From: Trebouxia sp. TZW2008
Taxonomy: Eukaryota; Chlorophyta; Trebouxiophyceae; Trebouxiales; Trebouxiaceae
Direction: 5' to 3'
Length of the DNA stretch: 64,000 bases
Assembly (NCBI GenBank): GCA_002118135.1
Contig: BDIU01000414.1
Span: 23,538 to 87,537 of the forward strand
In this document: positions 22,184 through 33,249 of the stretch, in pieces
How positions within the stretch are numbered: position 1 is the stretch's first letter
How the letters are laid out: every line of letters begins with the position of its first letter
Program-made: the position numbers and the translations under genes
The notes under the pieces: model-generated
The model's input: the letters and a program-made list of their open reading frames with translations, nothing else
Databases searched by the model: none
What the model was told of the DNA's origin: nothing

Positions 22184-24463
22184 ATGGCTACAACTGCTTG
22201 CGGCCGGAACGAATATCAGGAGGACAGCGAATGGCAGGACGTTGACTATTGGTACAATCGGGTCATGGACGCCAAAAATCCCGCAGGCCAAATAGCCAAC
22301 CCCAGCGCATTGGCACTGATCACTTTTGGCTTGACGACCGCTCTGCTACAGGTGATATCATCTCAGTGACAGTGTCAGGCTCAAGGCCTTTGCAAACTGC
22401 CCTGCCCTGCACTTTTGTATGCTTCTCCGTGTATTGACTGCGTTCACCGCCAAGAAGTTGTTCTCATCACAGTCTGCTGTGCCCTGAGCTACCGCTGTCG
22501 AGATGCAGTAACTGAAATTCCACTTGCATTTGTCCTTGCATCAACATTGTTGTTATATTGAATGTCCTTGTGCTTTTTGTGGACCCTGCGCAACAGCATT
22601 GACATCCTGCCATCATGATTGTTTGTGATGATATTTGTTGTGCAGGGCGCAAACACACATTGGACAGGCATGACAACAGAATATGCCGCGGTGCCTTTCA
22701 TGATTTTTTTTGGAGGCATGATTCAGACGTTGGCCGGCCTCACAGAGTTTGCCAGAAACAACATGTTTGCGGGGACTGCACTTTCCAGCTATGGGGCTTT
22801 CTGGATAGGCTATGGCTGGTACCTCACCATCGTTGCTGCTGGCATAATTCCTGAAGCTGGGCCGAAAGGACTGGAAATGACTTTTTGCCTATTGGGCTTC
22901 CTCAATTTTGGCTATTTCATGTAAGTCTGCTGAACCAATGCCAGCATTGTGTTCTGCTCTGCTGGCCTGCAGCAGGGCTTGTATATGTCCAGTCTTTATT
23001 CCTAGTTACTCTATGCAAGCCTCCTGGAATGATGTCAATACTGTGTACTTCTTTGCTCAGTTGCTGTCAGATTTGTGTAATATCATTCAGTGTCTGTGGC
23101 ATTATTTCTGCATGGTCGGACTCGCTTTGTGATGTCATGGTCTGCTTCAATTGTCAGCAGTTGCACTGCAGACACACCAAGGCCGTTTGTGCATTGCAAG
23201 ACAAACATACTTTCTGAGCCTATAGCAATGTGAAGACGCAACACATGCAACTTCAACACACGCAACTTCAGCACATGCAACTTCAACACACGCAACTTTC
23301 ACATGGAATTTTGTGCTGCTGACTTGGTAAATGAGTGTTAGATGATGCAGCAAGCTTTTGCTGAGCAGGAATGCTTGTTGCAGATGCTCATTGGGGCTGA
23401 ACATAGCGTTGATGAACCTATTTATGGGCCTGACTGTGTATAACTTTGTTGCGGCTGGGGCGCAGTATATGGACCCTCGTGTAGAAAAGGTACTGACACT
23501 TCCCATGTCCCTTTCAGTCATACAGAGAGCATAATGCGTCATGCTTGCTGCTTGTATACACGGCAACATGCAAAGTGCACCCTGCGCGCGATTTGAAACA
23601 CGTCAGGTGTTGGCTCACACACTTTTGTGATGGGGAAACAGTGTACTGCATGCAGTTGCAGTCATGTGCAGTGTTGACTTCCATTGCAAAAGACCCATGA
23701 CATGTAGAGCCTGACACATGAGAGCATCAAGGCGTACAAACTGTCAATGGATGCACACATGGTGTGATGCACATAAGTCTGCATATTGATGAAGCATAAC
23801 CCACCTGTGCCCACAAACAATGTATGTGTCAAGCATCTTGAGGCGTTTTGGCAGCTCGTTGTCACTACTGCTAATTGCGCATTGGCATGAAACAATTGAT
23901 GTCGGACAGGTGTAGTGCAGTCAGTCCCATGACTGTTGCAGGCAACTGGGTACATTGGTATCTACACAGCTGCCAGTGCCTGGTACATCTCCTTTGCAGA
24001 GCTCCTCAATGAGATCTGGTTCAGAGGCAGGGTAAGCTTTTCACTGTTTATGCATGCGCAACCGTCATTAACCTTGCAGATGCAATTGTGCCTGTAAGTG
24101 TGATTGTACGCCTCTGACCAGAGGGATGCAAATGTGTTTGTTGCCAGGCTGTTTCCTCTCACCGAGGCTCCCCTTGATTACGCCTGATGCCATGGCCGTT
24201 TCTTGTGCATTTTTTGTCTTTTCTTGTTGATGGAGGCTGGGTAGTGATGTCCACAAGTGTCATTGTACTGGTGAATATCACCTGACACATACGGTGTGTT
24301 GCATCATCTTTTCTCTGTGTTCTTGACCACATGCAACCTGTTCTGGTCTTGCTGTGTGCAGGTTGTGATTCCATTGGGTGCTATGTCCTGGCCAACTAGA
24401 ATGTACACCAGAAGCGTGCAAAAGGAGCGCGAACGGAAGCAAAGACGGCGAGCAGAACCTTGA
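22184..24463 (+). CDS. GFY: GPR1/FUN34/YaaH acetate transporter
   Basis: A six-helix acetate/succinate channel-like transporter of the AceTr family; Chlamydomonas relatives (GFY) are linked to acetate handling in microbodies. Exons 22184-22351, 22646-22920, 23384-23489, 23942-24031 and 24362-24463 join in phase to 246 residues. After a hydrophilic start with DYWYNRVMDAKNP comes NPSALALITFGLTTALLQG, corresponding to the family signature NPAPLGL. Next are helices around AAVPFMIFFGGMIQTLAGL, GAFWIGYGWYLTIVAAG, LGLNIALMNLFMGLTVYNF and GYIGIYTAASAWYISFAEL. The tail ends with a basic RERKQRRRAEP. The family usually has 180-300 residues, so this looks complete. Intron 2 carries a minisatellite and intron 1 a MITE fragment. 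Confidence 0.92.
22485..22600 (-). mobile_element. MITE fragment, copy 5
   Basis: On the minus strand it shows GACATTCAATATAACAACAATGTTGATGCAAGGACAAATGC-type text in the order of the family's left half. Ends are degraded and no clear TA duplication is seen. Confidence 0.45.
23228..23298. repeat. 15-16-bp minisatellite in transporter intron
   Basis: Four to five units alternating AACACATGCAACTTC and AACACACGCAACTTC. Confidence 0.9.
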
Positions 24464-25463
24464 CATAAGCACAAATCCGAATCCGTATTGCAGGACGCCA
24501 TCTGTAAGCTCAGATTTTTGCCTCTCAACAATGCCATTTGCAACAACATTTCATCAGCTTATGTAGTATAAATCTGAGCCATTCTGGTAGGGAAAAGTAG
24601 ATATTCCTGTGAACCCAAAGGAAACGGCAGCATGTCATGCAAGCAGACTTGTGGAAGGCTGCCGAGCCCTGAGGGACTGGCAAACAACAGCTGTTGCATT
24701 GGGCAAAGGCCAGCTGCCTTGTGCCACAACTGTTCCCTATAGCAAAATCATCATACACAAGTCAGCTTTGCAGTTTTTTTGCAAATTTTGTCAATCATCA
24801 AGACTTTGGGGCGCCGATTTCGTTTATTTATTGCAATTCTTGACATTTCGCTACTCCGCCGAGTTTTGACATCTTTAGCTGTGTCACTAAGATAGCTGGT
24901 GATCTTTGATGAGGCTTCAACATCTGTGCTTCAAATTCTCTACAACAGTTTTTGCTACCGATGTCAAAACAGATCAAGACAGTCTAGGTGAGTCAGTCTA
25001 CATAAGGTACATGTGCAGTCTGACTAAGATGTGCTTGTTGACATTTAGCTGTATCTACCGCACTTCGTCTGAGCATGCTCCCCCCCATCAACTGCGCAAC
25101 ATGGAACTACATCCTGGCAAGCCTCATAACTGCAGAGGCTACACAACACGAAGCATCAAGGTCGCATTCAGTACAAATCCGAAATCAAACAGCAGAACAG
25201 AAATGCACAGAGTACGGGGAGTCATGACGCTCATCAGACGGTCTAATTTAGACCAAATACCAAAAATCCATGCAGCCTGTGAATGCTTGGATGATGTCAA
25301 GGCACTGCTTGGATTGCATGTGCACATCACATGGCTGCACTACAACCTGGCAAGGACGACTGCATGCGGGCTAGCTTTTGCAATTTGCGCAGCACAAAAT
25401 GTCAAAAAAAGTGAAACGAAATCAAATTGAATGAAAAGGCAAACTTGCTCATGCAAAGGCATT
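24464..25463. other. tail-to-tail region, possible untranslated tails
   Basis: Between the stops of the transporter (+) and the SAM protein (-). A 174-residue plus frame (24906-25430) exists but has no recognisable motif. Two related segments, CATGGAACTACATCCTGGCAAG (25101) and CATGGCTGCACTACAACCTGGCAAG (25331), form a loose direct repeat. Confidence 0.4.
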
Positions 25464-28400
25464 TCAGCTGAGCTGTTCATTCCTGATCATACGTTCAAGG
25501 TCAACTACAGTCTGCTTAGCTGCCACTAGCTCTTGCTGCAAAGCTTGCAAGCGCATGCGCTTCATTGGGTCCATTGTCTGTGAACTTTGTGGTTCAAGAA
25601 TATGAGCTTGAGAGCAATGGGATGTTGACTTGTCTTTGCAGACCGCCCCCATAGGTGAGTCAAGAACAATACAGTCAGAATCATGAACACCAGCACTGTG
25701 AGCAATGGCCCTGTTTTCCTTTGAGCTGTTTGATTTCTTCTCTTTAGGGGCAGGGTCAGCATTTGGCACCAGCACAGCATTTGCTGCAATGCGCTGTTGC
25801 TCAAGAGCTTGCTGCTTTGCTTTTTGCCGCTGCAAATCTGCCTCAGCCTTCCGCTTTTGCACTCTTTGTGGCAAATGACAACCTGGCGGCTCACTCAAGC
25901 TAGCACTCGTCCAGACAGCCTCTGCTACACCAACTCTCTTTGCTTGGCTCTGGCTTAGCCCTTGGCTGCCTGACGTTCCCATGACTTTGTACTGTGTGCA
26001 TGCAGTAGAGTCAGTGATGTCAACCTTCTTTGCTTGACTCTGACTCAACCCTTGATTGACTGCTGCTGTCATGACTTTAGACTGCGTGCACGCGCTTGAT
26101 GCTCGCATGACTTCGGACTGTGTGCATGGAGTGGAGACCTTGCAGCTGGTGAACAGCCTGATGCCTGATGCTGCCAAGACGCTGGATCCTGTGTATGATG
26201 TAGAGGTGGTGCAGTTGCTAAATAGCCTGTGCAGTAGAGCTTCCTCTTGCTCCCTGCTGCAGAGATGCTCAACTGGTGTCAGCGTCATGGCGTCTGTTGG
26301 TGCTGTGATGTGTGCCTTCTGCCTGCTGGCAGCCATCATGGTGCTGAAGACGCCTTGCGGTGCTGCAGCACTGGGCATGGCTGCTTGCGAATCAGCTATA
26401 CCGTCATCTGCACACAAGTTGAACACTGTAGGAGTCTGCTTTGTGATGTAATTTGCGCTTGCTTCAGAGTACATAATGCCAGCAATTTCCGCCAGCGTGA
26501 AGGGCTGTCTGCAGGACTGAAGTATGCCAATGCACGCACTTGTATGACCATGATGTGAATATGAATTAGAATTACAAACGAGAATACAAACATATGTGTA
26601 CAGGCAAATGTACAATAGAATGCAGATGTCAGAATGTATGCATGCAGGCTGTGCCAGGGAACAATGCCTGCACCAACATGCCATGCAAGCTTTTGATGTG
26701 CAACTCATGCCGACCTGTGGGCTGTCCCAGGGAAGCCGACAGGGCCATTGCCAGCTGCCTTGCCTCATCATTCCTATTGCTGGGAGCTGGGGCAATGCTT
26801 GATCTGCCTGAGGTGCCTGCTGCACTACTGAGCACTGATTTGCTACCAGGCTCAGCTGTACTGCTAGCAAACGTAGCTCCTGCTACAGCTGTGCTCTCTC
26901 TGCCTGAAGTGCCTGCTGCAGCATTGCTCACTAATCTGCTGGCTGCAGCTGTGTTGCTGGCAGCCCTAGCTGCTGCAACAGCTGTGACTTGACTGATGGG
27001 TTGAGCCCCTGTTGTACTGAGATTGCTGCTTGCAAGCACAGTTGCAGCCTCAGCAGCATCTTTGTTGGTGGGTGCATCACTGCTAAAATCTGCTCTGTTC
27101 ACACTGCCAGCAGCCTTGCTTGTGGCTGCATTCCCATCAGCTCTGCTGCTTGACTTGGCTAGCTTGGGCTGTTGCTGCTTTCGTGCAGCAGGCTGCAGGT
27201 TGGTGGCAGCATGTGAATGCTGTGCCCTCGCAGCAGCTAGCTGTGGCTTGGCTGAGACACCAGCAGCACCCTTTTTCTGTCTGAGTGCTACAGCAGTGGC
27301 TATGCTGTGCAAGCCGCCACCAGGCAAAGGCTTCATGGGCAGTGTAGCAGCTGTGCTTGGCACTGATGACGCAAAGCTGATGCCTGCTGCTGATGCCAAG
27401 CTGGTATCCTGACCTGATGTTGATGAACTCACAACCGCAGCAGCGCTTCCACCTGATGTTGATGAACTCACAACCGCAGCAGCACTTCCACCGGCAACAG
27501 CTATGCTGGACACTGATGCCTGAGAGTCTGTGCTGCCTGAAGCCCTTGCATTGGCCAGCATTGGCAAGTCACAGGCCTTTGCAGCAGGTCCGTTTAGTAT
27601 AGCTGAAGGTTGCTTTGCAGCAGCATTATAATCTGAGACCGCGTCAACACTGTGACGTGTTGGGCTGTTGGCAGCATGACCTCTAGACACGCCCAAAGCC
27701 TTGATGGCAGGGGCATTGGCAGTGCCTGCGGTTTTGCTGGTGGCTGGCTTGCTAGTCTGCAGAGCTGCAGACAGGATGAGGCGCTGATGGGCAATGTTGG
27801 TGACGCCAATAGATCGCAAGTCATGCGAGGTTAAGCAAACCAGTGCATCCTGATCTATCTCCTCCTGCAACCAAGGGATGCTGTCACCTCGCAAGCACCT
27901 CCATCATCCAAAGCTAAGCCAGACGCTGAGGCCTTAAAGACCAAAGTGCTTGTGTTGGGCAGCAAGTTAGCTTGTGTCAGGGTACAAATGCAAACTGTGC
28001 TTCTTTTGGCAACTTTGCATGCCTGACATGCTGTGATATCATGCAATCAGCATTAAACAACACCTTTGTAGCAGTCAAAAATATGCGCGTGAACAGATAT
28101 GGTTTGACATGTGTATTTAGACGCAGCTCTTTGAATGCTTCAAGGGCAGCATTTGGTGGTAGCTGAAGGTATGCGCTCACGATTTCCAAGCTAAAACATC
28201 ATTTGACAAGCTGAAGGCAGCATGTCCAGCTGTTGCAGCCATGGCAGGAACCTAGCAGATGCATGCACTCACAACCTCAAGCCAAGACATCATGGGACAG
28301 GCTGGACAAGCTGAGGGCAAGTGTCTGGCCGGTTATCAAGGCCATGGCAACAACCTAGCGGATGCATGCACTTGCAACCTCAAGCCAAGATGTCATGGGA

Positions 28401-28850
28401 CAGGCCAAACAGGCTAAAGGGAACACATCCTGCCTTCTACCAGAGCATGGCAGCGCTCATATTTTCAACCCAACACATCTAGAGACAGGCTGGACAGGCT
28501 GAACATGTCATGCCTGCTAACAGAGCATGGCAGCACTCAGGGACACTGATGCGAGGCAGACAGTGTGCTTACCCTGGCAAAAGCAGGCGCATATTGCGGC
28601 ACACCAAGCGCCTGCAGACATCACTGTCATTGAGCACACACTTGAGCACTGAATACAGTGCTGCAGTGTAGCAAGAAAAAACAGCACTGGGCCTGAACTT
28701 CAAGGGTTGGATGTTGCCAAACTGCTACAGTATAACCTGATGAGATTTGGAGCGCAATGCGATTGTTCATGAAACACATTCTCAAAATCATACCTTGAGC
28801 CACTTCTGCACTTGCCTAACAGATGGTGATTGGTCCTCAGCAACCAGCAT
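25464..28850 (-). CDS. SAM-domain protein, Ala/Ser-rich, C-terminal coil
   Basis: A sterile alpha motif spans the first three exons (28794-28850, 28573-28611, start of 27864-26741): VRQVQKWLK, ALGVPQYAPAFAR, EEIDQDALVCLTSHDLRSIG and VTNIAHQRLILSAAL join in phase 0. The rest of the third exon is a ~330-residue Ala/Ser/Thr-rich low-complexity region. The last exon (26508-25464) starts QPFTLAEIAGIMYSEASANY, contains two SQSQAK repeats and KRKAEADLQRQKAKQQALEQQ, and ends in a short coil ELVAAKQTVVDLERMIRNEQ. SAM domains mediate protein or RNA binding; no further function can be given. The junction between the last two exons is uncertain: the phase-compatible donor at 26741 is weak. The ATG at 28850 lies in a 57-bp first exon directly before the SAM domain. 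Expected length is about 754 residues. Confidence 0.75.
28190..28560. repeat. ~90-100-bp tandem repeat in SAM-gene intron
   Basis: AAGCCAAGACATCATGGGACAGGCTGGACAAGCTGA...GCCATGGCAACAACCTAGCGGATGCATGCACTTGCAACCTC repeats with starts near 28192, 28280, 28382 and 28472. It sits in the intron between exons 2 and 3. Confidence 0.85.
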
Positions 28851-29781
28851 GCTGCACTTTGTGATGCCTGCTCACACGAAATATATTGGTCACTTGAGGC
28901 TTAGACACTTTGTGTCCTGACATGCTGGAAAGATTCAGGTGCAGCAAATCTTACCGATGGTGTTGCTGCCATGACAGGGTCTGATTTTTCCAGACAGAAC
29001 ATTGTGCTGCAAATCTGCCAGAGGCTGAGCTCCTGAGCACCTGCTGCATTGCTTTCTGGTGCCGAGCTCCTCTTGCATGCTTGCGATGAGACAGGGTGGT
29101 ACTGGAAACAGGCTAGTTTTCAAATGAGTAAGCCATCGACTGTAGAATCGTTCAGGCCGAAGGTCTCCGCACCACCGACGTTTCAGGCAATTATTGCTGA
29201 GGGTGTCTCAACACTTGCAGCCCCTTTGACTGTTACAAGTCAGAAGATGCAGACTCTCACGTACACTTGCAGACTGTCTTGCACACTATCGACATTGCCG
29301 CATATGGCGCACAAAGGAATTCCATCTCAGCCTTCTCGCTTGATCTTGCATGGCATGTTCCAGCCATGATGACAATCACAACTGAAGCTGCTGGTGTACG
29401 CTCTGCGTAAGTGAGGCGCAGCGCGTGCTATGCAGCATGCATTCAGCTTGTTCTCTGGGACATTCACAAGAGCTTTGTTGCGTCTTCCGGCAACCAGCTT
29501 GGTCAGAATTAGAAGCAGCTGCTTGCGGTCCACTTTCCGGGTCGCCACGTCAATTTTGGCCCTGCATAAGCAATGTTGTAGATTGGGAGAGTTCCGAAGG
29601 AGCTACGAAGTACGCTTGGAGCGACTGAGTCTTTTAGCACTTTTCGAAGCTTTCCATAGGGGAGTGTTTTGGGGGCATTAGCAAGTCTTGAGGGGTGCCT
29701 CGAAAGTGTTCAGCGAGCTGATCAATACCCCAGCCTTGCCCGAACAGGGCTAGAATAGACACAGAAATCAGCCTTATTGGC
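28851..29781. promoter_or_regulatory. head-to-head gap SAM gene / PCO
   Basis: About 930 bp separate the divergent starts. Open frames at 29327-29548 (-) and 29430-29681 (+) are not recognisable; a 5' exon of either gene could be hidden here. A minus-strand frame near 28966-29090 ends in a donor-like ATCG|GTAAGA but encodes nothing I recognise. Confidence 0.4.
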
Positions 29782-32685
29782 ATGCAGCAGTCTGTGTTGG
29801 GTCTGCGCTGCTCAATGCCGAGCAGCCAACCTGGCAGCCGTCTGTTTGGTGGCTGCCATCGCAAACTTCACAGTCAGCAGACAGCAGCAACAAGGTCACC
29901 AACCAAATGTCAGAGCAGCAAGCTACAGACTCTGTACGAGCAAGCTGTTGCCACCTTTGGGAAAGGGCAACAGCCACAAAGCCCATCTGACATGACAGCA
30001 GTCAGGGAGGCTTTGAGTAAGTGGGCATCCCTCCTGCTTCTCAATCCTCTGCCAGCTTTGCTTTGGCAGCGCATGAGCTTGTTGCTTCTGCCTGTTTTAG
30101 GCAGCATTCCCTTAGAGGAGCTTGGGTTGCAACAGCACCAGGTAGCTGTTTCTCTGTCAAGCAACAAAGTGCTCAAGGCACCTGCGCTGAGGCGTCTGCT
30201 CGGCATCCCTTGTATGGCCTCCTCTCACATTGTGGTATGTGTCCTGCACACAGAACCCTGCTGTCCAGAAGCAAGGAAAAGGCATGTTTGGCAGATGGAA
30301 AGGTCCAAGCAGGTGAGACCATCAAGAATGCAATGCTGCTTCTTTTGATCACCAATCACCAGCGCGAATCCAGCCACATGCAGACACAGCCACTTGCTGG
30401 GTTGGTTGTTTTGCAGAGCTCCTCCAATCACCTATACTCCCATACATGAAGATGACATCGTGTCCATTGGCATATTCAGCCTGCCAGCCAAGACCTCTTT
30501 GCCTCTACATAATCATCCTGGAATGGTCGTTTTGTCCAGGTACAGTAGTTTCTCAGGAGGACACTCAATGTAAGGATATTCTTGATGTGTGGGCAACGCA
30601 ATCAGTACCCATACACTGCATGTTCACTGCAGTAGCACCTCTGAGTAAGGGCAATTTGATGTAAGGACAATTTTCTCGGGAATCAAAGCAGCTTTTACAA
30701 ATAGAAGGCACTGTGAATGCTTCAAAGATTAGCACAGCGGGCTGCAATGGCACAATGATGGGGCAAAGTTTGCTTTTCAGAGCAATACTCCTCATGACAT
30801 GAACGCTGTTCATCAATGTGTTGCCTAATACCTTGTGCAGTCCCCGTTAGAGGGTCATGCTGCTGCCTTAGGCTCAATAAGGCATGAATGCTGGTTCCGC
30901 GCTGTTTATACCATGTTGCCATCCAAATCTGTGCTATGCCTGTCTTTGCCACAAGCATAGACCGTGAATTGGGTTGTACGAATGTCAATGGCATGTTCCC
31001 TAAAATGTTCCTTTGGAAGAGACAACTGACACAAGTTACAAGCTTAGGGTTTTGGCTTGCTGCAGCATGCAGACTTTTGCATGGGCAGCTGCACGTCAAA
31101 AACCTTGATTGGGCACATTCAGACATAAATGACATGATCCCCAATCTTGCTGTAATGTGTAAGGTTTTGCATGGGCACATGCGCGTCTGTCATGAGTCCT
31201 TAGCTTGCTGTCACATGCAGGGTCTTGTACAGGCAGACGCACATCAACGCCTGTGATTGTGCAGCCTTACACAGATCTAACATGATTTCCAATCTTGTTG
31301 GTGCATGCAGTATCTTGTATGGGCAGATGCGTGCCTGTCATGAGTCCTCAGCTTGCTGTCACATGCAGGGTCTTGTATGGGCAGATGCACATCAACGCCT
31401 GTGACTGTGCAGCCTTACACAGAATCAACATGATTTCCAATCCTGCTGGTGCATGCAGGATCTTGTATGGGCAGATGCACCTGACTTTGTCAAATTGAGG
31501 GAATTCAGACAGAACTGACATGAGTTGCAAATTTGCTGCAATGTGCAGGGTTTTGTATGGGCAAATGCACGTCAAGTCCTTTGATTGGGTAGACCCGAAC
31601 AGAAGCAGCAACAGCCAGAAAGCATCATCTTCAGCAGCCAATCTTATCCTAGATGAGGTTGTTGAGCGTCATGATCAGCCTGCAGTCATATTCCCTTCAT
31701 CAGGTACTTCAGAGCGCTGTTTCTGTACTCGTTATTATCATGGATGAGGTTGTTGAACCTCATGATAAGCCTGCAGTCATTTTCGATCTTTCAGATATCT
31801 CAGAGCGTTGTTTTGTGTATTCACTGTTCTGGACAAGGTTGTTGAGCGTCATGATCAGCTTGCAGTCATATTCCCTTCTTCAGGTACTTCAGAAACTTAT
31901 TTTTGAATGTCCAATGGCCCAGATGTTCAGGCTGTCTTTGCTTTCCAAGGCTCTCCTCATGACGCCCAATGGCGCAGCCTTTTCCTTTCTTTTTGTGTCT
32001 TTTCTTTTTGTGCTTATCACTGCCCTGAAGATGTTCTCAGCAATTGACAAATTTTAGGTTACTTGTCTTTTTCTGGCTGTCTCTGATGCTCTCAGAAATC
32101 AACAAATTTAGTTTGGTTTGTAGGTGGCAACATCCACCAGTTCACAGCTGTCACAGACTGTGCTGTGTTGGACGTCTTGGCGCCCCCTTATTCACCAGAA
32201 GGAGGTATTTTCAAAAAGCTCGTGCATCAGCATCTTTCCTGATAACGTTGGTCAGGTGTGGGGGCTTATGCAGTAGATGTACGTGGCCTGGCTCCTGTCT
32301 CGCCAAATCAGCTTTGTTTTGGCATCTCTATAAGGGCATGTGATGTTTGCCTGTTCTGTCAATACGCCATTAAAGCTGGTGCACAAAGGCACAATGTTCA
32401 TTGCTGTTGAAGCAGGCAAAGGCAGTCAGCATAGTATACCATATGAGCTCCACCGTAGTTATTTGTACTGACCACATTGTGCCCTGATGATGCGCAACAT
32501 ACAGAGGCAGGTCTTCACTGTGATACCAATGCTTTGCAGGCCGGGATTGCACCTATTATGAAGTTGTGGGAGATGAGCACGGCAATCAAGCTCAGTTGGT
32601 TGAGAGCAGTCCTGAGCCTGCCATCAACATGCGCAATATACAGTATAAGGGTGTACGCATAAAAGCAGCTGTCTCGTCTAGATGA
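29782..32685 (+). CDS. PCO: thiol dioxygenase, plant cysteine oxidase/ADO type
   Basis: Cupin-fold non-haem iron enzyme that uses O2 to oxidise a thiol; plant PCOs oxidise N-terminal cysteine and feed the oxygen-sensing Cys/Arg N-degron pathway, animal ADO also uses cysteamine. Exons 29782-30016, 30101-30211, 30419-30539, 31549-31703, 32124-32204, 32540-32685 give about 282 residues. The iron ligands are visible: two His in [12 protein letters not shown] (about 146 and 148) and one in [10 protein letters not shown] (about 212). Other landmarks are [49 protein letters not shown] and [12 protein letters not shown]. The first ~50 residues look like a targeting or disordered leader before [13 protein letters not shown]. 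Junctions of exon 2 are inferred from phase and less sure. The donor of exon 3 is made by a MITE end. Confidence 0.9.
30543..30713 (+). mobile_element. MITE copy 6, end forms PCO splice donor
   Basis: The exon ends TTGTCCAG and the intron begins G-TA-CAGTAGTTTCTC, where TA (30541-30542) is the expected target site and CAGTAG the element end. The internal TGTAAGGATATTCTTGATG and CTGAGTAAGGGCAATTTGATG blocks match the family. The right end (GGCACTG) is followed by TG rather than TA, so that copy of the target site has mutated. Confidence 0.85.
31060..31600 (+). repeat. sevenfold array of the PCO exon 4 start
   Basis: TGCAGGGTCTTGTATGGGCAGATGCAC-type segments occur near 31065, 31159, 31215, 31305, 31363, 31453 and 31543 with alternating spacing of about 56-58 and 90-95 bp. 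They encode variants of [13 protein letters not shown] (for example [26 protein letters not shown]). Nearly all keep the CAG acceptor. The last copy is the one that reads on into the rest of the exon; higher-order units of ~148 bp (58+90) are visible. Confidence 0.9.
31653..31905 (+). repeat. 89-bp triplication of PCO exon end and donor
   Basis: GATGAGGTTGTTGAGCGTCATGATCAGCCTGCAGTCAT starts at 31653, 31742 and 31831. The first copy is the real exon end ([16 protein letters not shown], donor at 31704). The third retains an identical TTCTTCAG|GTACTTCAG donor; the second has lost it. Confidence 0.9.
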
Positions 32686-33249
32686 CCACAGTATCTGGCT
32701 GTTTGTATGTCATGCCAATACATGAACAGCTATAGCAGCAATTTCTGCGCATGCTCTTCTGTTTTTCTGTCCTTGCTGCTTTACTGTGTTGTGTTGTTGA
32801 ACGGCAGCTAGCATGCTGCCTCTGTTTTTTTTTTCAATTTTTAATTTCGTACAGACTGTTGGCCGTGTCTTTATCAGACACACGCTATGTGCTGAATGCT
32901 TGTGTCAACCTTCAACGTCAACACAAACTTTGAGCACGCATCTTGCTTTCTTTTTATGCTATAGACTTCAACTGACCATGTGAATCGAAGGACAGTGTCA
33001 TGAATTGCAGAGTGCAGTTATTGCATGGTAAATGATCATTGCATCCTTGTAAGACAAGTGTGAGATCCTTGTCATTTGTTGCCTAACTTCACAATCAAGT
33101 CACAATCATTGTGACCTGCCAGCAGGGACTGCTGCGCCTTTGCACACAATCTGCCACGTATTGCCACAATCGTAACTGTTCGTCACGTGTCGGCTGAAAC
33201 TTCTGCTCCTTTGCTCAGTGGCTCACAGCCTGCCATGTTCTGCCACAAT
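32686..33249. other. tail-to-tail gap PCO / RTCA
   Basis: About 560 bp between converging stop codons. The right half shows GTGACCTGCCAGCAGGGACTGCTGCGCCTTTGCACAC..ATCTGCCA-type text that resembles the end of the RTCA last exon, so decayed duplicates of that exon probably extend here. Confidence 0.5.

Noticed and set aside
24906..25430. 174-residue plus-strand open frame
   Set aside because: No conserved motif, no splice partners, lies between two converging gene ends, and composition resembles translated intergenic DNA.
29430..29681. 83-residue Arg/Leu-rich plus frame resembling a transit peptide before PCO
   Set aside because: It ends in a stop without a phase-compatible donor to the PCO exons, and PCO has its own ATG at 29782.
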